64,000 nucleotides of DNA, from positions 1,016,799 to 1,080,798 of the forward strand of contig NZ_JADQTL010000009.1 of NCBI RefSeq assembly GCF_017168145.1. The letters are read 5' to 3'. The DNA is from Anaerovorax sp. IOR16. Lineage in GTDB: Bacteria; Bacillota; Clostridia; Peptostreptococcales; Anaerovoracaceae. Numbering within the stretch: the first letter of the stretch is position 1; each line of letters starts with the position of its first letter. A model generated the notes under the pieces. That model was given only the letters and a program-made list of their open reading frames with translations. It was not told where the DNA came from and searched no databases. The position numbers were made by a program, and so were the translations under genes. Positions 1 to 9,344 of this stretch are shown in pieces.

Positions 1-81
1 TAAAGGATACCCACTCTCAAGCAAATTCACTGCAGTCCAACTCAAATACGCAGAATTTGCATCAATATGCATAATAACCAA
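1..81 (-). CDS. Y-family DNA polymerase (DinB/UmuC-like), N-terminal fragment
   Basis: Only the first 27 codons are inside the window; the gene runs off the left edge. The peptide reads roughly MVIMHIDANSAYLSW and then TAVNLLESGYPL, which fits the N-terminal catalytic motif of the Y-family polymerases of Clostridia (HxDxNSAxLSWEA type, with the metal-binding Asp). These enzymes perform error-prone translesion synthesis. The start is probably TTG at 81-79, seven bases after AGGAAGG; the ATG at 72 is an alternative. A LexA-type box in its promoter supports SOS control. The family assignment rests on a short stretch. Confidence 0.7.
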   Translation of the reverse strand, partial: MVIMHIDANSAYLSWTAVNLLESGYPL

Positions 82-158
82 AGCATCACCTTCCTCAAAG
101 CTACTTTTAAATTAAAAATTTAATTCTGAGACTTATAAGCTATATAATTTGCATACTA

Positions 159-187
159 ATTATATAGAACATACGTTCTTTTTTCAA
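159..187 (-). promoter_or_regulatory. SOS-regulated promoter with LexA box
   Basis: On the minus strand TTGAAA (187-182) and TATAAT (164-159) are separated by 17 bp. The spacer carries AGAACGTATGTTCT (179-166), which matches the Gram-positive LexA operator GAAC-N4-GTTC. LexA bound there would block the polymerase gene until DNA damage. Seen directly; the regulator is inferred. Confidence 0.8.
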
Positions 188-240
188 GAGAGAAAAAATA
201 CCATTATAAATCTATCTTTGTCGAAAATCATAGCTATTTA

Positions 241-269
241 TAGAAAATTATGAAAACAACTGGTATAAT
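241..269 (+). promoter_or_regulatory. Sigma-A-like promoter for the FliD-like gene
   Basis: TAGAAA (241-246) and TATAAT (264-269) are 17 bp apart, with a TGG extension in front of the -10. The gene starts 48 bp downstream. Confidence 0.55.
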
Positions 270-316
270 ATAGGAATCAACTAAATTAGGGGGAAATGGG
301 AAGGAGTTAGCTTATA

Positions 317-985
317 ATGAGAATATTAAGAGGTGGAAATGTTACCATAGCGGCACGGAATGGAGCTTCTCGACGTCAGAATCAAAGGAATTCCGTAAAT
401 CACACGGGAAATCGTACTTATTCTCGTATATTAGCATATCGTCAAGGAAATAAAAAATTATCCGCTAAAAATATCTCCAGTGATACGAACACGGATTTAA
501 AAAATGAAATGTATAAAGACATAACTTACAATGCTGCAAAAGGAGTAAACAAGTACGCAGAAAAATTAACAGAAACCGAAAAAAATTCTATTTTCGAACA
601 AGGAAAAAAATCGAATAATACAAAGGAAATCATAAAAAATGTCTCTGACTTTATAAAGAATTATAATAATATGGTATCTTGCATGAGCAAATTTAACCTT
701 TCAGAGAACAGCCGTGAGCTTCAATTCCTCTCCAATTGTGCAGAAAAAGAAAAAACAGCTTTAAGCACAGTAGGAATTACCGTATTAAAGGGAGGAAAAC
801 TTACCGTAGATCCAAGAGTTTTATCAAAAGCCAATATAGAAGATTTAGAAAAGATTTTTAATGGAAACTCATCATTTTGTGGACAAATTTTAGAAAAAAG
901 TATCCAAATAGAAGAAAAAAATAATAGCAATTCTATGAAAAATCGAAACACAATATCTAAACGGTATTTTGATTTTTCCATATAA
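317..985 (+). CDS. Hypothetical protein with FliD-like C-terminal half
   Basis: The product is 222 residues. The first 60 residues are basic and Asn/Arg-rich and look disordered. Residues about 110-200 contain a pattern (VSDFIKNYNNMV, then TVGITVLKGGKLTVDPRVL) reminiscent of the end of the flagellar cap protein FliD, where GIT...DGTLSVD precedes the C-terminal helix. No flagellar gene is adjacent, so a flagellar role is only suggested. The start follows AAGGAG with 9-base spacing, and a terminator follows the stop. It stands alone between the polymerase and the DUF975 gene. The relationship is weak; it may be an unrelated secreted or structural protein. Confidence 0.55.
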   Translation: MRILRGGNVTIAARNGASRRQNQRNSVNHTGNRTYSRILAYRQGNKKLSAKNISSDTNTDLKNEMYKDITYNAAKGVNKYAEKLTETEKNSIFEQGKKSNNTKEIIKNVSDFIKNYNNMVSCMSKFNLSENSRELQFLSNCAEKEKTALSTVGITVLKGGKLTVDPRVLSKANIEDLEKIFNGNSSFCGQILEKSIQIEEKNNSNSMKNRNTISKRYFDFSI

Positions 986-1024
986 TCTACATAACTATAT
1001 TTTAATTTCTAAATTGATACCATT

Positions 1025-1066
1025 AAAAAAATCCCTTATCGATATAAACTAATAAGGGATTTTTTA
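1025..1066. terminator. Bidirectional intrinsic terminator
   Basis: AAAAAATCCCTTAT pairs with ATAAGGGATTTTTT around a 12-base loop. The A and T tracts on both sides let it serve the plus-strand FliD-like gene and the convergent DUF975 gene. Confidence 0.85.
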
Positions 1067-1071
1067 GTATT

Positions 1072-1878
1072 TTATTTTATTTCAAATGGATTTTCTATTT
1101 TGTGTTCTTCTTTCTTAGGTTGTTGCTGAATGTCTTCCTGTGAAGGTTCCTTGTTTTCCTCATCATCTACTACAACCGGTTCAAATGGAGATGCATCGTA
1201 ATTTGAATTATTATTTGCAAAGCTACCATCGTTTGGAATTCTTCGAATTTTTAAATTCCCTTTTGCAATTTCATAAAAGGCAACTGTAGAAACGCTCATA
1301 TATGGGGTAAGCCATAACGTTCCGATACCTAATGTAAAAACACAAAGAATAGCCCATCCAATAAAGGAAATTTCTAAACAGAATAACTTCCATTTGTTTC
1401 CTACCATCATTTGTTTACTTTCACGAATGCACTGCATAATCCCTTTCTCCGGATTATCTGCTAAGATGTAATACACCATAGAATAGCGATATGCTGCAAT
1501 AATTCCCGGAATGATAAATAATAAAGCCCATAAAAAGGTAAATAATGTAGTCATAAAATATAAACCTAAGGATTTACCGAAATATTCAAATCCAGAAAAA
1601 ACTTCTGACGGAGTTGTTTGTATTCTTCGAAAAATATGAATCGTAAATATTGCATATCCCAATGTAACCGGTCCACTAATTAAAAAAGAATATAAATTAA
1701 CAATATTTTCCGTAAATTGAGATTCGAAAAAGATAGTTACTACAATAACAGGTATCACTACAATAACCAATTGAATTAAAGTACCCAAAACAGCTACAGT
1801 CCAATTTCCTGTCAATGCTTGCCTCCCAAGCGTTCTTAAATCACTGCTGCTTTCGTTTACAATCACGTTTTGTTCCAT
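1072..1878 (-). CDS. DUF975 family integral membrane protein
   Basis: The product is 268 residues. The N-terminus contains SDLRTLGRQALTGNW, the conserved amphipathic lead-in of DUF975 proteins. About six hydrophobic segments follow between residues 30 and 205. The last 50 residues form an acidic, Glu/Gln-rich cytoplasmic tail ending KIENPFEIK. The function of the family is not established; a role in the cell envelope is often assumed. The gene is monocistronic and shares the terminator at 1025 with its convergent neighbour. The start codon is ATG. Confidence 0.8.
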   Translation of the reverse strand: MEQNVIVNESSSDLRTLGRQALTGNWTVAVLGTLIQLVIVVIPVIVVTIFFESQFTENIVNLYSFLISGPVTLGYAIFTIHIFRRIQTTPSEVFSGFEYFGKSLGLYFMTTLFTFLWALLFIIPGIIAAYRYSMVYYILADNPEKGIMQCIRESKQMMVGNKWKLFCLEISFIGWAILCVFTLGIGTLWLTPYMSVSTVAFYEIAKGNLKIRRIPNDGSFANNNSNYDASPFEPVVVDDEENKEPSQEDIQQQPKKEEHKIENPFEIK

Positions 1879-1996
1879 CTACTAATCTTCCCTTCTGATT
1901 TTAATTTGTCAAAAATGAACAATATCCATATAATTATATCTTCTTTAAAATAAAAATGCAAATATTTGTCCCTTTTTTCTCCATTTTTCCTTTACT

Positions 1997-2024
1997 TTGC
2001 GAAAAAAGAATTTTAGTGTATACT
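1997..2024 (+). promoter_or_regulatory. Promoter of aroE
   Basis: TTGCGA (1997-2002) and TATACT (2019-2024) lie 16 bp apart, 78 bp before the aroE start. Confidence 0.6.
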
Positions 2025-2101
2025 ATTTATATTAGAAGTAATATATACGTGATTCAGAGAAATAAGCTTGTATGAAAAAACATGCCAAGAAAGGAGCAAT
2101 T

Positions 2102-2851
2102 ATGCTAAAATTTGGATTATTAGGCGAAAAACTCGAACACAGTCAGTCGCCCAAGCTTCACCAACAACTTATGAAAGATAAAGGCATTGATGGTACTTAT
2201 GAATTGATAGAAATCTCAAAAGATGCCTTTGAAGATACATTTTTATCCCTAAAAAACAGCGATTTCCGTGGTGTCAATGTAACTATTCCTTATAAAGAAA
2301 CAGTTATCCCCTTTCTTGATGAAATTTCCCCACAAGCAAAATACATTGGAGCAGTTAATACCATCCTTTTTTCAAACGGCAAAGCAAAAGGTTTTAATAC
2401 TGATTACTTTGGTTTTCGTGCACTTTTTGAACATAACAACATTAAAGCAAAAGGCTGCAATGCCATCGTATTAGGAGCAGGCGGCGTAGCAAAAGCTGTA
2501 CAAAAAGCACTTTGCGATATGGGTATCTTTGATTTAACCGTAGTCAGCCGAGGAAAAGAAAATTTTCATAACCAATATACCGTATCCTATGATTTTTATA
2601 AAGAAAAACGTCCAAAAACGGATATTTTAGTAAACTGCACACCAGTTGGCATGTATCCCAATATTAACGCTTCACCCCTCCCAAAAGCTTTGATGAGAGC
2701 AAAAATAGCTGTAGATGTGATTTACAATCCCGAAGAAACGTTGTTTTTAAAATATGCAAAAGAGTTGGGAATGAAAACTATAAATGGAAACCTCATGCTC
2801 TACGAACAAGCAGCAAAGGCACAAGAAATCTGGGAAAATGAAACATTATAA
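2102..2851 (+). CDS. aroE: Shikimate dehydrogenase
   Basis: The enzyme reduces 3-dehydroshikimate to shikimate with NADPH, in the cytosolic pathway to aromatic amino acids. Visible motifs in order are the substrate-binding SQSP near residue 14, NVTIPYKE with the catalytic Lys, GAVNT, NTDYFGF with the catalytic Asp, the Rossmann loop GAGGVAKAV, NCTPVGMYP and a C-terminal YEQAAKAQ. Length is 249 residues, usual for AroE. The chosen start follows AAAGGAG with proper spacing; an upstream in-frame ATG at 2072 has no ribosome binding site. It is a single gene between its own promoter and terminator. Confidence 0.95.
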   Translation: MLKFGLLGEKLEHSQSPKLHQQLMKDKGIDGTYELIEISKDAFEDTFLSLKNSDFRGVNVTIPYKETVIPFLDEISPQAKYIGAVNTILFSNGKAKGFNTDYFGFRALFEHNNIKAKGCNAIVLGAGGVAKAVQKALCDMGIFDLTVVSRGKENFHNQYTVSYDFYKEKRPKTDILVNCTPVGMYPNINASPLPKALMRAKIAVDVIYNPEETLFLKYAKELGMKTINGNLMLYEQAAKAQEIWENETL

Positions 2852-2874
2852 TAAAAAAATATTTTCTATTATCC

Positions 2875-2924
2875 AAAAAGAGACAGATGAAACGGTTTTT
2901 ATTCGCTCCCCTGTCTCTTTTTTA
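2875..2924 (+). terminator. Intrinsic terminator of aroE
   Basis: AAAAAGAGACAG (2875-2886) pairs with CTGTCTCTTTTTT (2911-2923) around a 24-base loop. The A-rich 5' side means it may also terminate clpB on the opposite strand. Confidence 0.85.
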
Positions 2925-2940
2925 TTTCCATAACTGAAAA

Positions 2941-5526
2941 TTATTTAAATACTAATTTGCCATCCTCTTCATCAATGATTACATGATCACCATCTTTGAT
3001 TTCACCGCCAATCAGCTTCGCGGCTAACTCCGTTTCAACATGTTTTTGCAAATAACGTTTTACTGGTCTTGCGCCATAAACCGGAGAATAGCTTTCCAAA
3101 GCAATCAATCGTTTTGCAGGATCGGTTAATTGTAAATGAATGTTTCTCTCAAAGAGCTTTGCAAGCAGATGTTCCATTGCGATATCGATAATTTTCTTAA
3201 TTTGCTCCTCAGTCAATGGTGAAAATACAATGATATCATCGATACGATTCATAAACTCAGGACGGAAATGACGTTTCATTTCTACTTCCACTTGCTTCTT
3301 TGCTTCTTCCGTAATGCTTCCATCAGCTTGAATGTTTTCAATCAAATCATTACTTCCGATGTTAGAAGTCATAATCACTATGGTATTTTTAAAATTTACC
3401 GTTCTTCCTTGATTGTCCGTCAAGCGTCCATCATCCAAAAGCTGTAAAAGAATATTAAATACATCCGGATGGGCTTTTTCAATTTCATCAAACAAGATGA
3501 CACTATATGGTCTTCTTCGGACAGCCTCCGTTAATTGCCCCCCTTCATCATAGCCGACATACCCCGGAGGTGCTCCAACCAGTCTGGATACGGCATGCTT
3601 TTCCATATATTCTGACATATCAATACGAATCATGTTTTTCTCGCTGTCAAACAATGCTTCCGATAATGCCTTTGCCAATTCTGTTTTCCCTACACCGGTA
3701 GGTCCTAAGAAAATAAAGGAACCAATCGGACGATTTTCATCTTTAAGTCCAGCTCGTGCACGTAATACAGCCTCTGAAACCGCCGTTACTGCTTCATCTT
3801 GTCCAATGACCCTCTCATGCAATACTTCATTCAGCTTCAAAAGTTTTTCCCGCTCTGCTTCCACAAGCTTGCTAACAGGAATACCTGTCCACTTCGATAC
3901 AACCTCTGCAATTTCTTCCTCCGAAACCTCTTCCTTTAATAAACGATTTTCGTCTTCTTGCAGTGCATTTGCTTTTTCTGCCTCCAGCTTCTTTTCCAAT
4001 TCAGGCAAAATCCCATATTTTAATTGTGCCAAACGTTCTAAATCATAATTACGTTCTGCCACTTCTATTTCATGCTTTACTTCTTCTAATCTCTGCTTGG
4101 TTGCCTTTTGTTCCGTAATGACTTGTTTTTCCTTCTCCCATTGTGCGCGCATCCCTGCGTTGGTTTCATTTAACTGAGATAGCTCTTTTTCAATATTGGA
4201 AAGACGTGCTTTGGATGCAGCATCCTTTTCCTTTGCCAATGCCTGCTTTTCAATCTCTAACTGCATAATTTTTCTCGAAATTTCATCCAACTCTGCCGGA
4301 ACGCTGTCGATCTCTGTACGAATACGTGCCGCTGCCTCATCCATAAGGTCAATCGCCTTATCCGGTAAAAAACGATCACTGATATAACGATCCGAAAGTG
4401 TTGCACATGCAATCAATGCATTATCCGTAATGCGGACACCATGATGAATTTCAAATCGTTCTTTCAACCCTCTCAGAATAGAGATGGTGTCTTCGACCGT
4501 CGGCTGATCTACAAGCACCTTCTGAAAACGACGTTCCAGTGCTGCATCTTTTTCAATGTACTTACGATATTCATCCAATGTAGTAGCGCCAATACAGTGC
4601 AATTCTCCCCGAGCAAGTTTTGGCTTTAGAAGATTGCCCGCGTCCATAGATCCTTCTGTTCTTCCTGCTCCTACAATGTTATGAATTTCATCGATGAAAA
4701 GAATCACTCTTCCCTCAGACTTTTCAATTTCATTCAGCACTGCCTTCAAACGTTCTTCAAACTCACCTCTAAATTTTGCTCCGGCGATTAAAGCCCCCAT
4801 ATCCAAGGCATAAATGGTTTTATCCTTTAATCCTTCCGGCACGTCTCCATTTAAAATACGCTGTGCCAAGCCTTCTACAACCGCAGTTTTACCTACACCC
4901 GGTTCTCCGATCAGAACCGGATTGTTTTTTGTTCTTCTTGAAAGAATTTGAATTGCATGACGTATTTCGCTGTCCCGTCCAATTACGGGATCCAGTTTTC
5001 CTTTTCTTGCTTCCTCAACCAAATCACGTCCATACTTTTCTAAAGCTTCATAATTATCCTCTGGATTTTGGCTGGTAACTCTCTGGTTTCCTCTTACTTT
5101 TGTTAATGCCTGTAAAAAGCCTTCCTTTGTTATATTATATTTTTTAAGAATTTGACCAGATGGAGTATTCTTCTCTTCAAGCAATGCAAGATAAAGATGT
5201 TCCACACTGATGTATTCATCTTTAAAATTATGAGCAATCTTTTCCGCACTCATAACCAATTGGTTCAATCGCCGAGTCGAATACATAGAATCACCGCCAC
5301 CCTGAACCTTTGGCAGTTTGTCCAACTCCTCCTGTAGGTCTCCAACTACTTCTCCTAAGTTAATCCCCATATAACTGAGGAGCTTTGGAATCAAGCCATC
5401 CTGCTGCAACAAAAGTGCCACATGCAAATGTTCCCCATCCAATTGTTGATGGCCCTCCTGTATCCCAATATTTTGAGCATCCATAATTGCTCCTTGCGCT
5501 TTTTCAGTCCATTTTTCAAAATTCAT
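2941..5526 (-). CDS. clpB: ATP-dependent disaggregase ClpB
   Basis: ClpB is a hexameric AAA+ chaperone that works with DnaK to extract polypeptides from aggregates in the cytosol. The 861-residue product has the duplicated Clp N-domain (to about 145), AAA-1 with Walker [11 protein letters not shown] and Walker [10 protein letters not shown], a long coiled-coil middle domain (about 400-525) and AAA-2 with [12 protein letters not shown]. The middle domain and the lack of an IGF loop separate it from ClpA/ClpX/ClpC, so no ClpP partner is expected. The start ATG at 5526 follows GAGGGGAG. No CIRCE or CtsR operator is visible upstream; the leader holds a hairpin. Confidence 0.97.
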   Translation of the reverse strand: MNFEKWTEKAQGAIMDAQNIGIQEGHQQLDGEHLHVALLLQQDGLIPKLLSYMGINLGEVVGDLQEELDKLPKVQGGGDSMYSTRRLNQLVMSAEKIAHNFKDEYISVEHLYLALLEEKNTPSGQILKKYNITKEGFLQALTKVRGNQRVTSQNPEDNYEALEKYGRDLVEEARKGKLDPVIGRDSEIRHAIQILSRRTKNNPVLIGEPGVGKTAVVEGLAQRILNGDVPEGLKDKTIYALDMGALIAGAKFRGEFEERLKAVLNEIEKSEGRVILFIDEIHNIVGAGRTEGSMDAGNLLKPKLARGELHCIGATTLDEYRKYIEKDAALERRFQKVLVDQPTVEDTISILRGLKERFEIHHGVRITDNALIACATLSDRYISDRFLPDKAIDLMDEAAARIRTEIDSVPAELDEISRKIMQLEIEKQALAKEKDAASKARLSNIEKELSQLNETNAGMRAQWEKEKQVITEQKATKQRLEEVKHEIEVAERNYDLERLAQLKYGILPELEKKLEAEKANALQEDENRLLKEEVSEEEIAEVVSKWTGIPVSKLVEAEREKLLKLNEVLHERVIGQDEAVTAVSEAVLRARAGLKDENRPIGSFIFLGPTGVGKTELAKALSEALFDSEKNMIRIDMSEYMEKHAVSRLVGAPPGYVGYDEGGQLTEAVRRRPYSVILFDEIEKAHPDVFNILLQLLDDGRLTDNQGRTVNFKNTIVIMTSNIGSNDLIENIQADGSITEEAKKQVEVEMKRHFRPEFMNRIDDIIVFSPLTEEQIKKIIDIAMEHLLAKLFERNIHLQLTDPAKRLIALESYSPVYGARPVKRYLQKHVETELAAKLIGGEIKDGDHVIIDEEDGKLVFK

Positions 5527-5563
5527 GATTTCATCTCCCCTCATCTAAAAACTTTTTAATTGA

Positions 5564-5598
5564 AAAACGACAAGCTTCTAAAAGCAGCTTGACGTTTT
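5564..5598 (-). other. Leader hairpin upstream of clpB
   Basis: On the minus strand AAAACG and CAAGCT pair with AGCTTG and CGTTTT, followed by T-rich sequence 38 bp before the clpB start. It looks like a weak terminator or an RNA structure in the clpB leader. Its role is unknown. Confidence 0.5.
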
Positions 5599-5719
5599 AC
5601 ATACCATAATAATAAGAAGATTAAGTTTTGTTCGTTATACTATTTTTTTACCCCATAAGAAAAGGTTTAAACAAAAAATAAATAAAAAAATTTAAAAATA
5701 ATCTTTCTTTTCTTTCGCC

Positions 5720-6442
5720 CTAAATTAATTGAAAAATAAATAAAAGCAACCGATAAATAGATGTAACAATTGGACTTAAAATCATACCTGTAATATTAAA
5801 TAAGATTAAAACCATCAAAATAAGAAAGCCCTTATCGTAAAGTGTGTAATAAATTTGTTTGTATCGGAAATGAAATAGCTCAGCCGCTACGTTAAATCCA
5901 TCTAATGGTGGCACTGGAATTAGGTTAAATACCATAAGCACCAAATTAATCAAAACTACCTTTTGCAAAATGGAAATTACAATCTCACCTAAACCAGTAT
6001 ACAAAAAATGAGGAGAGAATGTAAAAAGCATCTTCATAATTGCAGTAAATAAAATAGCTAAAATCAAGTTCATTGTTACTCCAGCCAAACCAACTAACAG
6101 CTCATCTCTTCTTGGATTTTTAAAATTTCGAGGATCAATTTCTACAGCACGCCCCCAACCAAATCCAATAAAAAACAGTGCAATAAAACCAAACAAATCA
6201 ATGTGCGCCAGCGGGTTAATGGTAACACGTCCTTGCAGTCTTGGTGTTGGATCTCCACACAGATCTGCTACTTTTGCATGAGCAAATTCATGAAAAGAAA
6301 GTCCAATAATAATACCCGGCAGAATCATGATTTTATCCATAATCCATTCCATAGGCGTTCCGTAATAGTGATCCAAAAGCGCCTCTGCCAATAACAATAT
6401 AATAAATAATATCCCAATTGGATTTTGTAAAAATCGTTTCAA
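5720..6442 (-). CDS. Site-2 protease family (M50) membrane metalloprotease
   Basis: The product is 240 residues and almost entirely hydrophobic, with five or six membrane segments. The zinc ligands are visible: HEFAH (HExxH) near residue 51 in a membrane segment, and NLIPVPPLDG near residue 170, which supplies the third ligand Asp. A conserved NPLAHID stretch lies between. This is the minimal M50B subgroup without PDZ domains. Members cleave transmembrane substrates such as anti-sigma factors, but the substrate here is unknown. The start is TTG, ten bases after GGAAGG. Confidence 0.85.
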   Translation of the reverse strand: MKRFLQNPIGILFIILLLAEALLDHYYGTPMEWIMDKIMILPGIIIGLSFHEFAHAKVADLCGDPTPRLQGRVTINPLAHIDLFGFIALFFIGFGWGRAVEIDPRNFKNPRRDELLVGLAGVTMNLILAILFTAIMKMLFTFSPHFLYTGLGEIVISILQKVVLINLVLMVFNLIPVPPLDGFNVAAELFHFRYKQIYYTLYDKGFLILMVLILFNITGMILSPIVTSIYRLLLFIFQLI

Positions 6443-6606
6443 TCTCTTAATTCCTTCCTATCCTTTATTTTATTTGCTTCTCTAAATTTTATTTTATATT
6501 CTATCACATATTCCCTATCATTGAAATATTATGATAGCAAGTGTAACAAACAAGTTTCCTATAACAATTGAGTTTTTTCTCAAAGAAATAGAGGTGAAAT
6601 GACATT

Positions 6607-7431
6607 ATGGCATATAAAAATCAATGCCCAATTTTTCCGAAAAGTCCCATGATTCCTCCAAATTACACGTGCAAAGAGGTATACACTGTAAAATCAAGTG
6701 ATACACTCTATGGAATCTCACAAACATTTGGTGTTCCCGTTCCAGTACTTATGCAAGTGAACCGTATTTTAAACCCTTATGCTTTAAAAATTGGCATGAA
6801 ACTTTGCATTCCGGGTGCTAAAGACGCAGTTCCACCTACATGCAGTGGTACCTACCACGTAATCGTTGAAGGTGATACGCTTTACATGATTGCAAAAAAA
6901 TACAAACTACCTCTTTCTGCAATTATTAGAGCAAATCCAAACATGGATCCATATGATTTGCAAGTAGGTATGAAACTCTGCATTCCTACCATGCCGGTAG
7001 AAGAAACACCGCAAAATGGAATGGACGGTGGAATGGAAGGCGAAATGGAAGAAGAAGCTGGAAATGAAATGGAAGAAGAAAACGGCTCTGTCGCTCCAAG
7101 TTGCCCAATTGGAAATGTTTATCAAACACAAAGAGGTGATACATTATCCCGCATCTTAGAACGTTTTGGGATGACATACGAAACTTTGCAAAATGCAAAC
7201 CCAAATATTGATTTCTCAAAATCTTTAGACGGCTTAGAGCTATGTATTCCCGGAATGATGGAAAAAGAGAACTGTCCTCTGTCGGATGCCTACTTTGTAA
7301 AATCGGGAGACTCTTTAGACTCCATAAGTCAAAAACTTTTGATTGTATCTGACAGCTTACTTATTTCAAATCCAAAATTAACGGTGACTGATTTTTCCGT
7401 GCCGGGCACAAAAATTTGTATTCCAAAATAA
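6607..7431 (+). CDS. LysM-repeat protein (four LysM domains)
   Basis: The 274-residue protein has four LysM modules (about residues 24-68, 82-127, 170-213 and 225-273), each with a GDTL/SDTL-type start and ending in LCIP or ICIP. An acidic Met/Glu/Gly-rich linker separates modules 2 and 3. LysM binds GlcNAc in peptidoglycan. There is no signal peptide; the N-terminus is Cys/Pro-rich (CPIFPKSPMIPPNYTC). Such leaderless proteins in spore formers are often spore-coat or morphogenesis proteins, which is an inference here. It is monocistronic with its own terminator. Confidence 0.85.
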   Translation: MAYKNQCPIFPKSPMIPPNYTCKEVYTVKSSDTLYGISQTFGVPVPVLMQVNRILNPYALKIGMKLCIPGAKDAVPPTCSGTYHVIVEGDTLYMIAKKYKLPLSAIIRANPNMDPYDLQVGMKLCIPTMPVEETPQNGMDGGMEGEMEEEAGNEMEEENGSVAPSCPIGNVYQTQRGDTLSRILERFGMTYETLQNANPNIDFSKSLDGLELCIPGMMEKENCPLSDAYFVKSGDSLDSISQKLLIVSDSLLISNPKLTVTDFSVPGTKICIPK

Positions 7432-7448
7432 TAGCCAAAAAGAAGAAC

Positions 7449-7500
7449 ACTACCTTGTTTGGTAATCAAAATACTGCCAAACAAGGTAGTTCATTCTTTT
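7449..7500. terminator. Bidirectional intrinsic terminator
   Basis: ACTACCTTGTTTGG (7449-7462) pairs perfectly with CCAAACAAGGTAGT (7477-7490), with T-rich sequence to the right and A-rich sequence to the left. It serves the LysM gene and the convergent glyA. Confidence 0.9.
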
Positions 7501-7535
7501 CTATCCTCTATTGTTTTTCATATTAACTTTCTTAA

Positions 7536-8777
7536 TTATTTATAAAGTGGAAATGCTTCACAAAGTTCCTTTACAATCGCTTGTGCTTGTCCTTTCGATG
7601 TTTCACAAGTCGGATGATCTAAAATCAAAGCAATCGCCTCAACTACTTTTTTAAATTCTGCTTCTTTAAAACCTCTAGTTGTCATTGCCGGAGTACCCAA
7701 ACGAATACCACTCGTCACAAAAGGTCCGTTCGGATCATTTGGAATGGTATTTTTATTTGTAGTAATTCCTGCTTCATCTAAAAGCTTTTCCGCTTCTTTA
7801 CCGGTAATACCTTTATTTGTAAGTTTTACTAATACAAGATGATTGTCGGTTCCTTCGGAAACAAGTTCAAAGCCACGAGATATCAGCTCGTCCGCCATTA
7901 CTTTTGCATTTGCCATAACTTGTTTTTGATATTCCACAAATTCCGGTGTTGCAGCCTCTTTAAGACAAATCGCTTTTCCTGCAATAATATGCATCAAAGG
8001 TCCACCTTGAATTCCTGGAAAAATAGCTTTATCTATTTGCTTTGCATACTTCTCCTTACAAAGAATCATCCCACCTCTAGGTCCTCGTAAAGTCTTATGT
8101 GTCGTTGTTGTAACAACATCTGCATATTTCATAGGATTATCAAGAAGACCTGCTGCAACAAGTCCTGCAAAATGAGCCATGTCTACCATTAAAATAGCGC
8201 CCACTTCATCTGCAATTTCTCTGAATTTTTCTGTCTCTAATTTTCTAGGATAAGCACTGTAACCAGCAACAATCATCTTAGGTTTATGCTCGTGGGCTAA
8301 TCTTCGTACTTCTTCAAAATCAATACGTTCTGTTTTCTCATTTAATTTATAAGAAACAAAATTTAAATATTTTCCTGAAAGATTTACAGGAGAACCATGT
8401 GTTAAATGTCCTCCGTTCGATAAGTCCATACCCAAAACGGTATCCCCATGCTCTAAAAGAGCCACGTATACACCAATGTTTGCATTGGAACCGGAATGTG
8501 GTTGAACATTTGCGTGATCTGCACCAAATAATTTTTTTGCCCTCTCAATTGCTATGTTTTCTACAAGATCTACACATTCACAGCCACCATAATAGCGCTT
8601 TGACGGATAACCTTCTGCATATTTATTGGTAAGCGCGCTTCCACAAGCTTCCATTACCGCTAAGCTTGTAAAATTTTCCGACGCAATCAATTCAATTTTA
8701 TTTTCTTGTCGATTCATTTCTTGTCGAATAAAAGAGCCTACCTCTGGATCAATTTGGTCTATACTATTAAAATACAT
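7536..8777 (-). CDS. glyA: Serine hydroxymethyltransferase
   Basis: A PLP enzyme that converts serine and tetrahydrofolate to glycine and methylene-tetrahydrofolate in the cytosol. The 413-residue product shows ELIASENF near the N-terminus, [24 protein letters not shown], the PLP-binding lysine motif [14 protein letters not shown] and [15 protein letters not shown] near the C-terminus. The start ATG at 8777 follows GGAGGAG; the longer reading frame has no further support. A sigma-A promoter lies at 8832-8860, and no riboswitch was recognised in the leader of about 50 bases. Confidence 0.97.
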   Translation of the reverse strand: MYFNSIDQIDPEVGSFIRQEMNRQENKIELIASENFTSLAVMEACGSALTNKYAEGYPSKRYYGGCECVDLVENIAIERAKKLFGADHANVQPHSGSNANIGVYVALLEHGDTVLGMDLSNGGHLTHGSPVNLSGKYLNFVSYKLNEKTERIDFEEVRRLAHEHKPKMIVAGYSAYPRKLETEKFREIADEVGAILMVDMAHFAGLVAAGLLDNPMKYADVVTTTTHKTLRGPRGGMILCKEKYAKQIDKAIFPGIQGGPLMHIIAGKAICLKEAATPEFVEYQKQVMANAKVMADELISRGFELVSEGTDNHLVLVKLTNKGITGKEAEKLLDEAGITTNKNTIPNDPNGPFVTSGIRLGTPAMTTRGFKEAEFKKVVEAIALILDHPTCETSKGQAQAIVKELCEAFPLYK

Positions 8778-8831
8778 TCTTTCTCCTCCACTTCTAAGCA
8801 TTTTCGCTACCGTTTTGTATTTTTTCCTTAT

Positions 8832-8860
8832 ATTATATTCGACTTAACTTTTCGATTCAA
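8832..8860 (-). promoter_or_regulatory. Promoter of glyA
   Basis: On the minus strand TTGAAT (8860-8855), a 17-bp spacer, then TATAAT (8837-8832). Confidence 0.8.
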
Positions 8861-8895
8861 CATAAACTTTTATTTTTCGGGTAAAATAAAACTGT

Positions 8896-8922
8896 TTGAA
8901 GAATCAAAGACTATGGTATAAT
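8896..8922 (+). promoter_or_regulatory. Promoter of trxA
   Basis: A TATAAT at 8917-8922 is preceded by TATGG (extended -10). TTGAAG (8896-8901) is only 15 bp upstream, so the extended -10 probably compensates. Confidence 0.6.
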
Positions 8923-8999
8923 AATAAATACACAGCGATAAAATTAGAAGTAAAATGCAATGTATGAAATGATTACCATGTATACTAGGAGGAAAAATT

Positions 9000-9326
9000 A
9001 TGTCAGATCAAATCATCTACTTAACAGAAGAAACTTATGAATCGGAAGCGATGCAATCCGATTTACCAGTTCTAATTGATTTTTATGCAGATTGGTGTGG
9101 ACCTTGTAAAATGGTTGCTCCCATTATGGATGAATTAGCTGCAAAATATGCAGGTAAAGCAAAGATATGTAAGATTAATATTGATGAACAAAGAAAACTT
9201 GCTTTATCTAATAAGGTAATGAGTATTCCTACCTTATTCTTTGTTAAAAATGGAACCATTGTAGAGCGTGTTACAGGAGCATTACCACAAGCAGCATTAG
9301 AAGAAAAATTAGATGCTATACTGTAA
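9000..9326 (+). CDS. trxA: Thioredoxin
   Basis: A 108-residue cytosolic disulfide reductase with the active site WCGPCK at about residues 31-36, the conserved DFYADWCGPC strand and a cis-proline motif SIPTLFF near residue 76. Length is typical. The ATG follows AGGAGG. The cardiolipin synthase gene begins 18 bp downstream, so the two are probably co-transcribed. Confidence 0.95.
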   Translation: MSDQIIYLTEETYESEAMQSDLPVLIDFYADWCGPCKMVAPIMDELAAKYAGKAKICKINIDEQRKLALSNKVMSIPTLFFVKNGTIVERVTGALPQAALEEKLDAIL

Positions 9327-9344
9327 GATCCACAGGAGGTCTTC

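Noticed and set aside
3632..4048. Open frames antisense to clpB, including one of 138 codons
   Set aside because: Shadow frames of a well-conserved gene, with no ribosome binding site.
5545..5719. CIRCE or CtsR operator before clpB
   Set aside because: Neither TTAGCACTC-N9-GAGTGCTAA nor the GGTCAAA repeat is present; only a hairpin was seen.
7750..8802. Glycine or ZTP riboswitch for glyA
   Set aside because: The leader is only about 50 bases and lacks the conserved cores.
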